Shown here: positions 47,776 to 56,270 of the stretch, one piece after another
Numbering within the stretch: the stretch's first letter is position 1
Layout of the letters: each line of letters begins with the position of its first letter
NCBI RefSeq assembly: GCF_014202825.1
Contig: NZ_JACHHP010000004.1
Location: forward strand, 248,001-312,000
Direction: 5' to 3'
DNA length: 64,000 nt
Source: Chiayiivirga flava
GTDB taxonomy: Bacteria > Pseudomonadota > Gammaproteobacteria > Xanthomonadales > Xanthomonadaceae
Notes under the pieces: model-generated
The model's input: the letters and a program-made list of their open reading frames with translations, nothing else
What the model was told of the DNA's origin: nothing
The model's database searches: none
Made by a program: the position numbers and the translations under genes

Positions 47776-48126
47776 ATGGACCACGTCTTCATCGAAGGCC
47801 TGCAGATCGACACCGTCATCGGCATCTACGACTGGGAACGCCGGATCCGCCAGCCGCTGGTGTTCGATCTGGAAATGGCGTTCGACAACCGCATCCCGGC
47901 CGCAACCGATGCCATCGCCGATACGCTCGACTACAAGGCGGTGAGCCATCGCATCGTCGAGTACGTCACCGCGTCGGAGTTCGGCCTGGTCGAAACGCTG
48001 GCCGAGCGCGTGGCGGCCATCGTCATCGACGAGTTCGGCGTGTCGCGCGTGCGGCTCAAGCTGAGCAAGCCCGGCGCGGTGCGCGGCGCGCGCAGCGTGG
48101 GCGTGTCGATCGAACGCAGCCGCTGA
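47776..48126 (+). CDS. folB: Dihydroneopterin aldolase
   Basis: This 116-residue enzyme converts 7,8-dihydroneopterin to 6-hydroxymethyl-dihydropterin in folate synthesis. It has the FolB text MDHVFIEGLQIDTVIGIYDWERRIRQPLVFDLEM, LDYKAVSHRI, FGLVETLAERVAAIV and KLSKPGAVRGARSVGVSIER, which includes the catalytic Lys-Pro region and the substrate-binding Glu. It forms an operon with folK three bases downstream. Confidence 0.96.
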   Translation: MDHVFIEGLQIDTVIGIYDWERRIRQPLVFDLEMAFDNRIPAATDAIADTLDYKAVSHRIVEYVTASEFGLVETLAERVAAIVIDEFGVSRVRLKLSKPGAVRGARSVGVSIERSR

Positions 48127-48129
48127 GGC

Positions 48130-48612
48130 GTGGGCGTGGCGCTGCTCAGCCTCGGCAGCAATGTCGAGCCCGAACGCCACCTGCGGCTGGCGGCGACGGC
48201 CCTGCGCGCGCGCTTTCCGGATGTGGTGTTTTCGGCGGTGTACCGCACGCGCGCGGTCGGATTCGATGGCGACGATTTCCTCAACGCGGGCGCACGCTTC
48301 GCGAGCGATCTGGACGCGGTCGCGCTCGACGCGTGGCTGCACGCGCTGGAGGATGCGCACGGGCGCCGCCGCGACGTGCCGCGCTTTTCGTCGCGCACGC
48401 TGGACATCGATATCGTGTTCTACGACGGCTTGGTCCTGCGCGGTCCGGGCAATCTGCAGCTGCCGCGGCCGGAGCTGCGGCATGCGTTCGTGCTGCAGCC
48501 GCTGGTGGATATCGCCCCGGGATTCGTCGACCCGCTGTCCGGCCGGACGCTCGCGACGCTGCCACCGGGCGACGGCGCGGACGAGCTGCAGGCGACCGCG
48601 ATCGTGCTCTGA
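48130..48612 (+). CDS. folK: 6-hydroxymethyl-7,8-dihydropterin pyrophosphokinase
   Basis: This 160-residue enzyme is the next folate step after FolB. It has ALLSLGSNVEPERHLRLA, VYRTRAVGFDGDDFLNAG, ALEDAHGRRRDVPRFSSRTLDIDIVFYDG (the magnesium-binding DxD-type motif) and LPRPELRHAFVLQPLVDIAP, all standard for HPPK. The start is GTG three bases after the folB stop. The pair is therefore a tight two-gene operon. Confidence 0.96.
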   Translation: MGVALLSLGSNVEPERHLRLAATALRARFPDVVFSAVYRTRAVGFDGDDFLNAGARFASDLDAVALDAWLHALEDAHGRRRDVPRFSSRTLDIDIVFYDGLVLRGPGNLQLPRPELRHAFVLQPLVDIAPGFVDPLSGRTLATLPPGDGADELQATAIVL

Positions 48613-48680
48613 CCGCGGACCGGACGACGCTGGTGCCGCACGTGGAGTCCGCGCGCGGCGCGAGCCGCCGCTGCCGCAGA

Positions 48681-49421
48681 TCACAGCCCCAAGCTGCGGC
48701 CGCCGTCGATGCGCAGCACCTGGCCGGTGGTGTAGCTCGCCTCGCGCAGCAGGAACAGCACCGCGTCGGCAATGTTGTGCGGGGCGCCGACGCGCTTGAG
48801 CGCGGTGCCGGCGATCAGCGCCTCCTGGTCGGTGTAGGCCTTGCCGCTGTCCGGCCACAGGATGGCGCCCGGCGCGATACCGTTGACGCGCACCTCCGGC
48901 CCGAGTTCGCGCGCAAGCGAGTACGTGAGCATCTGCAGCGAGGCCTTGGCCATGCAGTAGACGGTGTGGCCTTCGAGAGGACGCTCGGCGTAGATGTCGA
49001 CGAGATTGACGATGCCGCCGCGCGTTTCGCGCAGGTGCGGCGCGGCCGCCTGCGCGAGGAAGAACGGGGCCTTCGCGTTCGAGGCGAACAGCGCATCCCA
49101 CATCGCCTCGCTGGTGCTGCCGATCGGCGAGGGGAAAAAGCCCGAGGCATTGTTCACCAGCGCATCGAGGCGACCGAACCGCGTCACGCAGCGCGCCACG
49201 AGGTCGGGCAGGCGCGCGGTGTCGGCCAGTTCTGCGCGCAGCAGCACGGTGCTGTTGCGGCGCCGGCCTTCGAGCCGGTTCTGCAGCAGTGCCGCGGCAT
49301 CGGCGCTTTCGCGGTAGTGCAGCGCCAGATCGTAGCCGGCGCTGTGCAGGCCGTCGGCGATGGCGGCGCCGATGCGCCGCGCGGCGCCGGTGACGAGGGC
49401 GACAGGTCGTTGCGAGGTCAT
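48681..49421 (-). CDS. Pteridine reductase-like short-chain dehydrogenase
   Basis: The 246-residue SDR has the NADP-binding motif TGAARRIGAAIADGL, in which TGAARRIG is typical of PTR1/FolM. It also has VNNASGFFPSPI, the catalytic NLVDIYAERPLEGHTVYCMAKASL (Y and K of YxxxK) and IAPGAILWPDSG. Pteridine reductases reduce dihydrofolate or pterins with NADPH. Its position next to folB-folK and opposite midA supports a folate or pterin role. Confidence 0.88.
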   Translation of the reverse strand: MTSQRPVALVTGAARRIGAAIADGLHSAGYDLALHYRESADAAALLQNRLEGRRRNSTVLLRAELADTARLPDLVARCVTRFGRLDALVNNASGFFPSPIGSTSEAMWDALFASNAKAPFFLAQAAAPHLRETRGGIVNLVDIYAERPLEGHTVYCMAKASLQMLTYSLARELGPEVRVNGIAPGAILWPDSGKAYTDQEALIAGTALKRVGAPHNIADAVLFLLREASYTTGQVLRIDGGRSLGL

Positions 49422-49461
49422 GCCGCTAACATACCCGTTCCCCTCCGACGGACGCCATCGC

Positions 49462-50646
49462 GTGCGCATCGACCTGCCGCCTCCCGATACCGACGCGCTC
49501 GCGCACAGCGCGCGGCTGCGTGCGGCCATCGCGGCCGACATCGCCGCGAACGGCGGCTCGATCCCGTTTTCGCGCTTCATGGAACTGGCGCTGTACGCGC
49601 CCGGGCTCGGCTACTACTCGGCCGGCTCGCACAAGTTCGGGGCCGGCGGCGACTTCGTCACCGCGCCCGAACTCGGTCCGCTGTTCGCGCAGTGCGTGGC
49701 CGAGGCGGTGGCGCCGGTGCTGCGGCAGATCGACGGCGGCGGATTCTTCGAGCTGGGCGGCGGCAGCGGCGCGTTCGCGGCCGATGTGTTGTGGCAGCTG
49801 GCCGAACGCGGCGCGTTGCCGGTGCGGTACGGCATCCTGGAGCCGAGCGCCGACCTGCGCGAACGCCAGCAGGCGCTGCTGCGCGAGCGCCTGCCGATCC
49901 GGCTGTTCGAGCGCATCGACTGGCTCGATGGCCCGCCCGAGCGCGCGTGGAGCGGCGTGCTGTTCGCCAACGAGGTGCTCGACGCGCTGCCGACACCACG
50001 CTTCGCTCGCCGCGACGGCGAAATCTGGGAAGAACACGTCGTCGTCGATGCCGGCGGCGCGCTCGTGCGGGTCGACCGACCGGCCGACGCGCTGCTGCGC
50101 GCGGCGGTGCGCCACGTGGAGGAGTATCTCGGTGCTCCGCTGCCCGAAGGCTATCGCTCCGAGCTGCTGCCGCAGCTGCCGTACTGGATCCAGGCCGTCG
50201 GCGGGCTGATGCGCCAGGGCGCGATGTTGTTCGTCGACTACGGCTATGCGCGCCGCGAGTACTACGACAGCGCGCGCACGGACGGCACGCTGCGCGCGTT
50301 CTACCGCCAGCGCATGCATGCCGACCCGCTGCTGCATCCGGGGCTGCAGGACATCACCGCGTCGGTCGATTTCACTGCCCTGGCCGAGGCCGGCACCAAC
50401 GCCGGCTTCGATATGGCCGGGTACTGCTCGCAAGCGAGCTTCCTGCTCGGCAACGGTCTGATGCAGCGGTTCGAGGCGCTGCACGAACAGGCGCCGGACG
50501 AAGCGGTGCGTTATGCGCTGGCGCAGCAGGTCAAGCGTCTGACCCTGCCGGGCGAGATGGGCGAACGCTTCCAGGCGATGGGGTTCGTGCGCGACGTGCA
50601 GTTCGGCCATGCATTCCTCGGCGGCGACATGAGCTGGCGCCTGTGA
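49462..50646 (+). CDS. MidA/NDUFAF7-family SAM-dependent methyltransferase
   Basis: The 394-residue protein matches PF02636 (MidA): FSRFMELALYAPGLGYYSAGSHKFGAGGDFVTAPELGPLFAQC, FFELGGGSGAFAADVL, ILEPSADLRERQ, GVLFANEVLDALP, and LFVDYGYARREYY. In mitochondria the orthologue methylates a complex I subunit. GTG 49462, before RIDLPPPDTDALAHSARL, is preferred over ATG 49420 because it fits the usual N-terminus and length. The pteridine reductase gene is divergent, and a VanZ-like gene overlaps by one base at the end. Confidence 0.93.
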   Translation: MRIDLPPPDTDALAHSARLRAAIAADIAANGGSIPFSRFMELALYAPGLGYYSAGSHKFGAGGDFVTAPELGPLFAQCVAEAVAPVLRQIDGGGFFELGGGSGAFAADVLWQLAERGALPVRYGILEPSADLRERQQALLRERLPIRLFERIDWLDGPPERAWSGVLFANEVLDALPTPRFARRDGEIWEEHVVVDAGGALVRVDRPADALLRAAVRHVEEYLGAPLPEGYRSELLPQLPYWIQAVGGLMRQGAMLFVDYGYARREYYDSARTDGTLRAFYRQRMHADPLLHPGLQDITASVDFTALAEAGTNAGFDMAGYCSQASFLLGNGLMQRFEALHEQAPDEAVRYALAQQVKRLTLPGEMGERFQAMGFVRDVQFGHAFLGGDMSWRL

Positions 50647-51026
50647 TGCGGCCGCTGCGCCGGCCGCGGCTGTGGCTGGGGCTGTGGATCGCGATGCTGG
50701 CGATGGTGATCGTGTTGTCGCTGGTGCCGCCTCCGGATTTGCAGGTGCCGTTGCCGGACCATGCGGACAAGATCGAACACCTGCTCGCATACGCGGCACT
50801 CGCGTTCGCGGGCCTGCAGCTGTTCGGATCGCGCGCGGCGCTGGCGTGGATGGCCGTCGGGCTCGTGGCGCTGGGCGTGGGGCTGGAACTTGCGCAGGGC
50901 ACGCTGGTGCCGGCGGTGCGCCGCATGGACTGGCTCGACGCGGTGGCGAACATGCTCGGCGTGCTGCTGGGCGTGGCGCCGCTGCGCACGCGGTGGGCGA
51001 CGCTGCTGCTGCGCCGCGGAGGCTAG
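50646..51026 (+). CDS. VanZ-like membrane protein
   Basis: The 126-residue protein has three to four membrane helices and text like VanZ: LWLGLWIAMLAMVIVLSLVPPPDLQVPLPDHADKIEHLLAYAALAFAGLQLF, GLVALGVGLELAQ, and RRMDWLDAVANMLGVLLG. The DKxxHxxAY, ELxQ and DxxDxxAN-type motifs are present. Function is unknown in most bacteria. Its ATG overlaps the midA stop by one base (TGATG). Confidence 0.9.
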   Translation: MRPLRRPRLWLGLWIAMLAMVIVLSLVPPPDLQVPLPDHADKIEHLLAYAALAFAGLQLFGSRAALAWMAVGLVALGVGLELAQGTLVPAVRRMDWLDAVANMLGVLLGVAPLRTRWATLLLRRGG

Positions 51027-51027
51027 C

Positions 51028-52293
51028 TCAGTCGGCCGGCGGGTCGCGCAGCGTCGCTCGGGCCGTCGCGATCGCGGCGATGCGCGCGCGCCGCAGGCGT
51101 TCGCCGATCTGTTCGCCGCTCAGGCCCGTCACGTCGAGATCGCGCACGCTCACCGAGCGCGCCGCGCGGTGCAGCGTGGCCAGGCGTTCGCGCTGCGGAT
51201 ACGGAGCGTCCTGCAGGCCGAGCCGCCCGCGTTTGTCGGCTTCGCAGACGATGCCAAGCTGCGCGATGCGTTCGGGTTTGCGGAAGCCGTCGCAGCGAGC
51301 GATGAGGTCGTGCACGGTGTCCGCGCGCAGCTCGTCGAGACGGTGCACGTTGAGGTGTTCGCGGCAGGCGATCTGCGCCAGCTGTGCGTGCTCGGCGGGA
51401 ACGCGCAGGCGTTCGCACAGCGCGCGCAGCGGCGCGAGGCCGCCGTGTTCGTGGCCGATGTGCTTGGGCAGCACATCGGCCGGTGTCAACGCCTTGCCCA
51501 GATCGTGCGTGAGCGCGGCGAAGCCGATCACGCTGTCGCCGGGCGCGAGCTGCGCGGCCATGTCGCAGACCATGCCGGTGTGCACGCCGGTGTCGACTTC
51601 CGGATGGTATTCGGCGCGCTGCGGCACGCCGTCGAGCGCGGCCACCTCGGGCAGCACGCGTGCCAGTGCGCCGCAGTCGCGCAGCGTCTGCAGGAAGGCC
51701 GACGGACGGGGCTCCTCCAGCGCGCGCCGCAGTTCCTGCCAGACGCGCTCGGGCACGAGGTGATCGGCTTCGCCGCTGTCGACCATGCCGCGCATCAGTG
51801 CGCCGGTGTCCGGCGCGACGGAAAACCCGAGCGGCGCAAACCGTGCCATGAAGCGCGCCGCGCGCAGGATGCGCACCGGGTCCTCGGCGAACGCGGGCGA
51901 CACGTGGCGCAGTAGGCGCGTTTCGATGTCCGCGACGCCGCCGAACGGATCGACGAGCGTGCCGTCGTCGGCCTGCGCGATGGCATTGATGGTGAAGTCG
52001 CGGCGTGCGAGATCCTCCTCCAGCGTCACGTCGGGCGATGCGAACACGGTGAAGCCGCGGTAGCCGTGGCCGGATTTGCGTTCGGTGCGCGCGAGCGCGT
52101 ATTCCTCGTGCGTCCGCGGGTGCAGGAACACCGGAAAATCCTTGCCGACGGGGCGGAACCCCGCGGCAGTCATCGCGTCGGGCGTGGCGCCGACCACGAC
52201 GAAATCGCGATCGCCGCCGCTGCGCTGCAGCAGCGCATCGCGCACCGCGCCGCCGACGAGATAGACCCGGCCGGGAACGGCGACCCCCGTCAT
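51028..52293 (-). CDS. cca: CCA tRNA nucleotidyltransferase with HD domain
   Basis: The 421-residue enzyme adds or repairs the 3' CCA of tRNA. It has [12 protein letters not shown] with the GGDRD motif (D28, D30), [22 protein letters not shown] and an HD phosphohydrolase motif (THDLGK, H263, D264), as in gammaproteobacterial multifunctional Cca. It overlaps the NDUFA9-like gene upstream (ATGA), which overlaps slt, so three genes form a fully coupled operon. Confidence 0.97.
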   Translation of the reverse strand: MTGVAVPGRVYLVGGAVRDALLQRSGGDRDFVVVGATPDAMTAAGFRPVGKDFPVFLHPRTHEEYALARTERKSGHGYRGFTVFASPDVTLEEDLARRDFTINAIAQADDGTLVDPFGGVADIETRLLRHVSPAFAEDPVRILRAARFMARFAPLGFSVAPDTGALMRGMVDSGEADHLVPERVWQELRRALEEPRPSAFLQTLRDCGALARVLPEVAALDGVPQRAEYHPEVDTGVHTGMVCDMAAQLAPGDSVIGFAALTHDLGKALTPADVLPKHIGHEHGGLAPLRALCERLRVPAEHAQLAQIACREHLNVHRLDELRADTVHDLIARCDGFRKPERIAQLGIVCEADKRGRLGLQDAPYPQRERLATLHRAARSVSVRDLDVTGLSGEQIGERLRRARIAAIATARATLRDPPAD

Positions 52294-53228
52294 CGCAGCG
52301 CGCGGTTGCGGTCCAGCTGCGCCTGGCGCGGGCTTTGCGTCAGCAGATCCGGCACCACGGCATCGATCGGCGTCTTCTCGATGCCGAGGCGGAACAGGCC
52401 GTCGATCCCGCCGACCGAATCGAGCGCGAGCGAGAGATAGTTGTCGGTCGAAAACGGCTTGCCCGGCACGAAATCCATGACGGTGGCCTGCAGCCGCCCG
52501 AGCGCATCCGGCAGCGGAATCACGAGCCGGCGCAGGCCGCGGTGGCGCGCGGTGTAGCGCACGATGTCCGCGAGCGTGAGCACGGCAGGGCCGTACAGTT
52601 CGTAGGTCTGGCGCACGGTGCCGGGATCGCGCAGCGCGCGCGCGAAGGCCTCGGCCACGTCGCCCACGTAGACCGGCGCGAACTTGGTGCCGGCACGCGC
52701 CAGCGGCAGCACCGGCGTCAGCCCGAGCAGGAACGCGAAGCGCCGGAACAGGCCGTCGCCGCGGCCGAAGATCACCGAGGGCTGGAAGATCGTCCAGTCG
52801 AGCGCGGACGCCTTCACTGCCGCCTCGGCCTCGCCACGCGTGCGCAGGTAGTGGCTGCGGCCGCGGCCGGCGTTGAGCGCGCTCATCTGCAGCAGGCGCG
52901 GCACACCGGCGACGCGGCAGGCATCGATGACGGTCTGCGTGAGTTCGACGTGCGCACGCCGGAACCCGCTGCCGGAAAAGCCGCGTTCGTTGAGGATGCC
53001 GACCAAGTTGACGACGGCATCCGCGCCGGCGAATCGCTCCACCAGCGCACCTTGCGAGAACACGTTGGCGGTTTCTATGCGTACGTTCGGCAGCACGTAG
53101 AGCTGGCGCAGGCTGGTGCGGTTGCGGCTGAGCACGGTGATGCGGTGGCCGTCGCGCGCAAGGCGCGGCACCAGGTGCTGGCCGACGAAACCGGTGCCGC
53201 CGAGGATGACGATGTGCTGCGGATTCAT
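52290..53228 (-). CDS. NDUFA9-like NAD(P)-binding epimerase-family protein
   Basis: The 312-residue Rossmann protein begins [31 protein letters not shown]. It has [69 protein letters not shown] and [15 protein letters not shown]. The canonical SDR YxxxK is altered (YLRTRGEAE). It is the complex I NDUFA9-type branch of the extended SDR family; bacterial members have no established reaction. Its start overlaps the slt stop and its stop overlaps the cca start. Confidence 0.93.
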   Translation of the reverse strand: MNPQHIVILGGTGFVGQHLVPRLARDGHRITVLSRNRTSLRQLYVLPNVRIETANVFSQGALVERFAGADAVVNLVGILNERGFSGSGFRRAHVELTQTVIDACRVAGVPRLLQMSALNAGRGRSHYLRTRGEAEAAVKASALDWTIFQPSVIFGRGDGLFRRFAFLLGLTPVLPLARAGTKFAPVYVGDVAEAFARALRDPGTVRQTYELYGPAVLTLADIVRYTARHRGLRRLVIPLPDALGRLQATVMDFVPGKPFSTDNYLSLALDSVGGIDGLFRLGIEKTPIDAVVPDLLTQSPRQAQLDRNRALR

Positions 53229-55207
53229 GGCGTGCTCGCGGCGGCGGGAAGCGATGCGACGGCCGGCGCGGCGGCCGGACAGACGAACTTGCGCCGCGTC
53301 ACGCGCTGCGCGCCCGGGTCGCCGACCATGCGGCGCGACACCGGCACCGCGTCGCCGTCGAAGCGCCAGTCGTAGATGACGCTGAAGGCGAGGATGCGCG
53401 CGACGTATTCGCGCGTTTCGCGGTACGGGATGGTCTCGATCCACAGATCGACGTCCGTCGGCGTGCGCTGCGACAGCCAGCGCGCCACCGCGCCGGCGCC
53501 GGCGTTGTACGCGGCGGTGGCGAGGTACGGCCGGCCGCCGTGCTTGCGCAGCATCGAGGCAAGATGCGTGGTGCCGAGCGTGATGTTGGTCAGTGGCTGG
53601 TACAGCAGCTGGTCGCCGCTCCAGCCCAGGCCGAGTTTCTTCGCTTCCATCTTCGCCGTGCCCGGCAGCAGCTGCATCAGGCCCAGCGCGTTGGCGTGCG
53701 AACGCGCATCGGCGATCCAGGCGCTTTCGGCACGGATCAGCGCCGCCACCCACGCCGGATCCAGGCCATTGGTTTTCGATTCCGCGCGCACGTGCTTTTC
53801 GTGCGGCAGCGGGAAGCGCAGCGCGTACAGGCGCAGATCGTCGCCGCTGTTGAGCGTGAACACCGCGCGATCGAACCAGCCGGCATCGTCGGCCAGCGCC
53901 ACGGCGACGCGGCGTTCGTCCACCGACAGCGTCGGCATCAGCACGTCCCATTCGCGCCGGGCCCACGCTTCTCGGCCGATGGCGTGCAGTTCGCGCGCAC
54001 GCACCAGCGCCGGCAGGGCGTCGACGCGCTTGTGCAGCGCGGCGTCGTTCGGCGGGTCGAGCGGGCACAGCGCGTACGGTGCATCGATGCGGTCGGCGGC
54101 GAGGAAACCGAAGTAGTTCGGCTCGCGCGCGATGGCGGCGTAGTCGGCGCGCGCGGTGGTGTCGCCGTCGAGCTCGCGCAGGCGTGCATCGAGGTAGCGC
54201 CAGCGCGGGTCGGCGCGCTGCGCCTCGCCCATCGCGGCGATGGCCTTTCGCGCTGCGGGGCGGTCGTTGCGCGCGAGCGCCTCGCGTGCGCGCCACTCGT
54301 GCAGGCGTTCGTCGTAGCTTGCGGCCGGCACCGCGGCGAAGCGGCGGGCGCTCTCGGGCAGGTACGACGCCGCCGTCCACAGCGCCACCTGGTACAGCAC
54401 CTCGCCGCGTTCGCGTTCGGCGAGTTTCAGCCGCGGCGTCAGCGCCGCGAGCAGGCCCTCCGCAACGCCGGGATTGTTCTTCGCCAACCGCGTCATGCCC
54501 AAAACGGCGATGCGGCGGCTGCGCGCATCCGCCGGCCACGTCGCGCTCGGCGCCTGCGTGGGCGCGGCCAGATAGTTGGCATAGGACAACGCGCGCGTCG
54601 CCTCGGCCGCCGGCAGGCTTTTTGCGAGGAAGCGGATCAGCGCGACGTTGCCGGCTTCGGCGGCAAGATCGATGCGCTGCCACACCAGCGCAGGCGTGAT
54701 GCGCCCGGCGAGCTTCAGCGCGGCAAACACCGGGTCGCACAGCGCCGGCACCGAGTCGGCGCTCAGCCACATCGCCTGCGCCTCGTCCATCAGCGTGGCA
54801 TCGCCGCCGGCCACCAGCCGCGACTGCAGCGATGCACAGCGCAGCGTGGCGTCCTCGCGCTCGACGTAGAATTGCCGGAACGTGGCCCAGTCGCGCCGCT
54901 GGACGAGCGTGCCGAGCCAGGCGTCGCGCAGCGTGGTTGCGATGGGCAGCCCCGCGTTGCGCGCGAGGAAGGTCCGCACCGGTTCCGCGCCGGTGGTGGA
55001 AAGCTGGCGACGCAGCGTGGCGTATTCGAGGTATGGCGCGAGCGGATGCTTCGCGAACGGCAACGCCGCGGCGCGGTACTCCGACAACGGACCGCGTTCG
55101 GCGGTCTCCAGCGCACGCTTGAACGCGGCGCGCTGCGACGACAGGTCGGCGGCGCACGCGTCGGTGCACAACCACAGGGACAGCAGGCAGATGACGATCC
55201 TTATCAT
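53225..55207 (-). CDS. slt: Soluble lytic murein transglycosylase, Slt70-like
   Basis: The 660-residue periplasmic protein has a signal peptide (about 1-19). A long alpha-superhelical U domain (about 20-450) is followed by a C-terminal SLT domain (about 470-620) with [31 protein letters not shown] (catalytic Glu in RAES), [15 protein letters not shown] and [19 protein letters not shown]. It cleaves murein to 1,6-anhydro products. Length is close to the E. coli enzyme (645). It is the first gene of the coupled slt-NDUFA9-cca operon. Confidence 0.95.
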   Translation of the reverse strand: MIRIVICLLSLWLCTDACAADLSSQRAAFKRALETAERGPLSEYRAAALPFAKHPLAPYLEYATLRRQLSTTGAEPVRTFLARNAGLPIATTLRDAWLGTLVQRRDWATFRQFYVEREDATLRCASLQSRLVAGGDATLMDEAQAMWLSADSVPALCDPVFAALKLAGRITPALVWQRIDLAAEAGNVALIRFLAKSLPAAEATRALSYANYLAAPTQAPSATWPADARSRRIAVLGMTRLAKNNPGVAEGLLAALTPRLKLAERERGEVLYQVALWTAASYLPESARRFAAVPAASYDERLHEWRAREALARNDRPAARKAIAAMGEAQRADPRWRYLDARLRELDGDTTARADYAAIAREPNYFGFLAADRIDAPYALCPLDPPNDAALHKRVDALPALVRARELHAIGREAWARREWDVLMPTLSVDERRVAVALADDAGWFDRAVFTLNSGDDLRLYALRFPLPHEKHVRAESKTNGLDPAWVAALIRAESAWIADARSHANALGLMQLLPGTAKMEAKKLGLGWSGDQLLYQPLTNITLGTTHLASMLRKHGGRPYLATAAYNAGAGAVARWLSQRTPTDVDLWIETIPYRETREYVARILAFSVIYDWRFDGDAVPVSRRMVGDPGAQRVTRRKFVCPAAAPAVASLPAAASTP

Positions 55208-55258
55208 GCGGCGCAGTGTAGCGGCTCGACCGCGCCGGCCGAACCGCGCGGCGCTGCC

Positions 55259-56056
55259 GTGCTGATCGCGTGGGGCATCTACCTGGTGCTGGGCGTGGCC
55301 GCGGGCATCATGGCCGGCCTGCTCGGCATCGGCGGCGGACTGATCCTGGTGGTGGCGCTGGTGTGGCTGCTGCCGACGCAGGGCGTGCCGGCGGGCGATG
55401 CGATGCATGTCGCGCTCGCGACCTCGCTCGCGAGCATCGTGCTGACCGGGCTGTCGTCGGCGCGCGCGCACCACGCGCGCGGCAGTGTGCTGTGGCGCAG
55501 CGTGGCGTGGCTGGTCCCGGGCATGCTGCTCGGCGGTCTGCTCGGGGCGGCGGTCGCCACCGCGCTGTCGGGCGAGGCGCTGCGCTGGTTCGTCTGCGGA
55601 TTCTGCGTGCTGGCGGCGCTGCAGCTGCTGTTCGGCCAGCCGCGCGCGGGCGGTGATCGGACCGATGCCCCTGCGTCGCCCGGACTCACCGCAGCCGGGG
55701 TCGGCATCGGCGCGGTCTCCGCCGTGGTCGGCATCGGCGGCGGCAGCATGACCGTGCCGCTGCTGGTGTGGCTGGGCGTGGCGCCGGTGCGCGCGGTGGG
55801 CACCTCCAGCGCGTGCGGCGTGGCGATCGCCGTCGCCAGCGCCATCGGCTACATGGGCCTGGGGCCGGCGCCCGGGGTGCTGCCGGCAGGCAGTGTCGGT
55901 TACGTGTACGTGCCGGCGGCGGTCGGCATCGCGCTCACGTCGATCCTCGCCGCGCCGTACGGCACGCGCCTGGCGCACCACATCCGCCCGCAGACGCTGA
56001 AGCGGGTGTTCGCGGCCTTTCTGCTCGCGGTCGCGCTCTCGCTGCTGCTCAAGTGA
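55259..56056 (+). CDS. TauE/SafE-family sulfite/anion exporter
   Basis: The 265-residue protein has eight membrane segments in two homologous halves. The signatures are GIMAGLLGIGGGLILVVALVW in the first and GAVSAVVGIGGGSMTVPLLVWLG in the second, with HVALATSLASIVLTGLSSARAHHARG between. Substrates in the family include sulfite and sulfoacetate and cannot be named here. The start is GTG 55259, just before LIAWGIYLVLG. It is divergent from slt, with 51 bases between. Confidence 0.9.
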   Translation: MLIAWGIYLVLGVAAGIMAGLLGIGGGLILVVALVWLLPTQGVPAGDAMHVALATSLASIVLTGLSSARAHHARGSVLWRSVAWLVPGMLLGGLLGAAVATALSGEALRWFVCGFCVLAALQLLFGQPRAGGDRTDAPASPGLTAAGVGIGAVSAVVGIGGGSMTVPLLVWLGVAPVRAVGTSSACGVAIAVASAIGYMGLGPAPGVLPAGSVGYVYVPAAVGIALTSILAAPYGTRLAHHIRPQTLKRVFAAFLLAVALSLLLK

Positions 56057-56182
56057 CCGGCCGCACCGGGGCGCTGCGCCGTCGGGCGCGTCTTTGCGTA
56101 CGTCACGGCACGAAGTAAACGTTTTCACGGACGTTCGGCGCCGGTTCGATACGCACGCGGCACGCCGCTCGTCACATTCCGC

Positions 56183-56212
56183 TTGCACAGAATTTACATT
56201 TTATTTACAACA
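56183..56212 (+). promoter_or_regulatory. AT-rich candidate promoter of the TonB-dependent receptor
   Basis: TTGCAC (56183-56188) is followed by an AT-rich run to 56212 (about 80% A/T), unlike the rest of the window, and lies about 60-90 bases upstream of the ATG. No single good -10 stands out. An AAACGTTT palindrome at about 56117-56124 could be an operator of a LacI-type regulator. This is tentative. Confidence 0.35.
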
Positions 56213-56270
56213 GGCCGTCCGCCGCAGGGGGCTGTGTTCGCGGACCCACACCCACCGGAGCGTTGCATCC

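Noticed and set aside
53540-55258. Long plus-strand frame running into the TauE/SafE gene
   Set aside because: It is the antisense of slt; the real exporter begins at the GTG at 55259.
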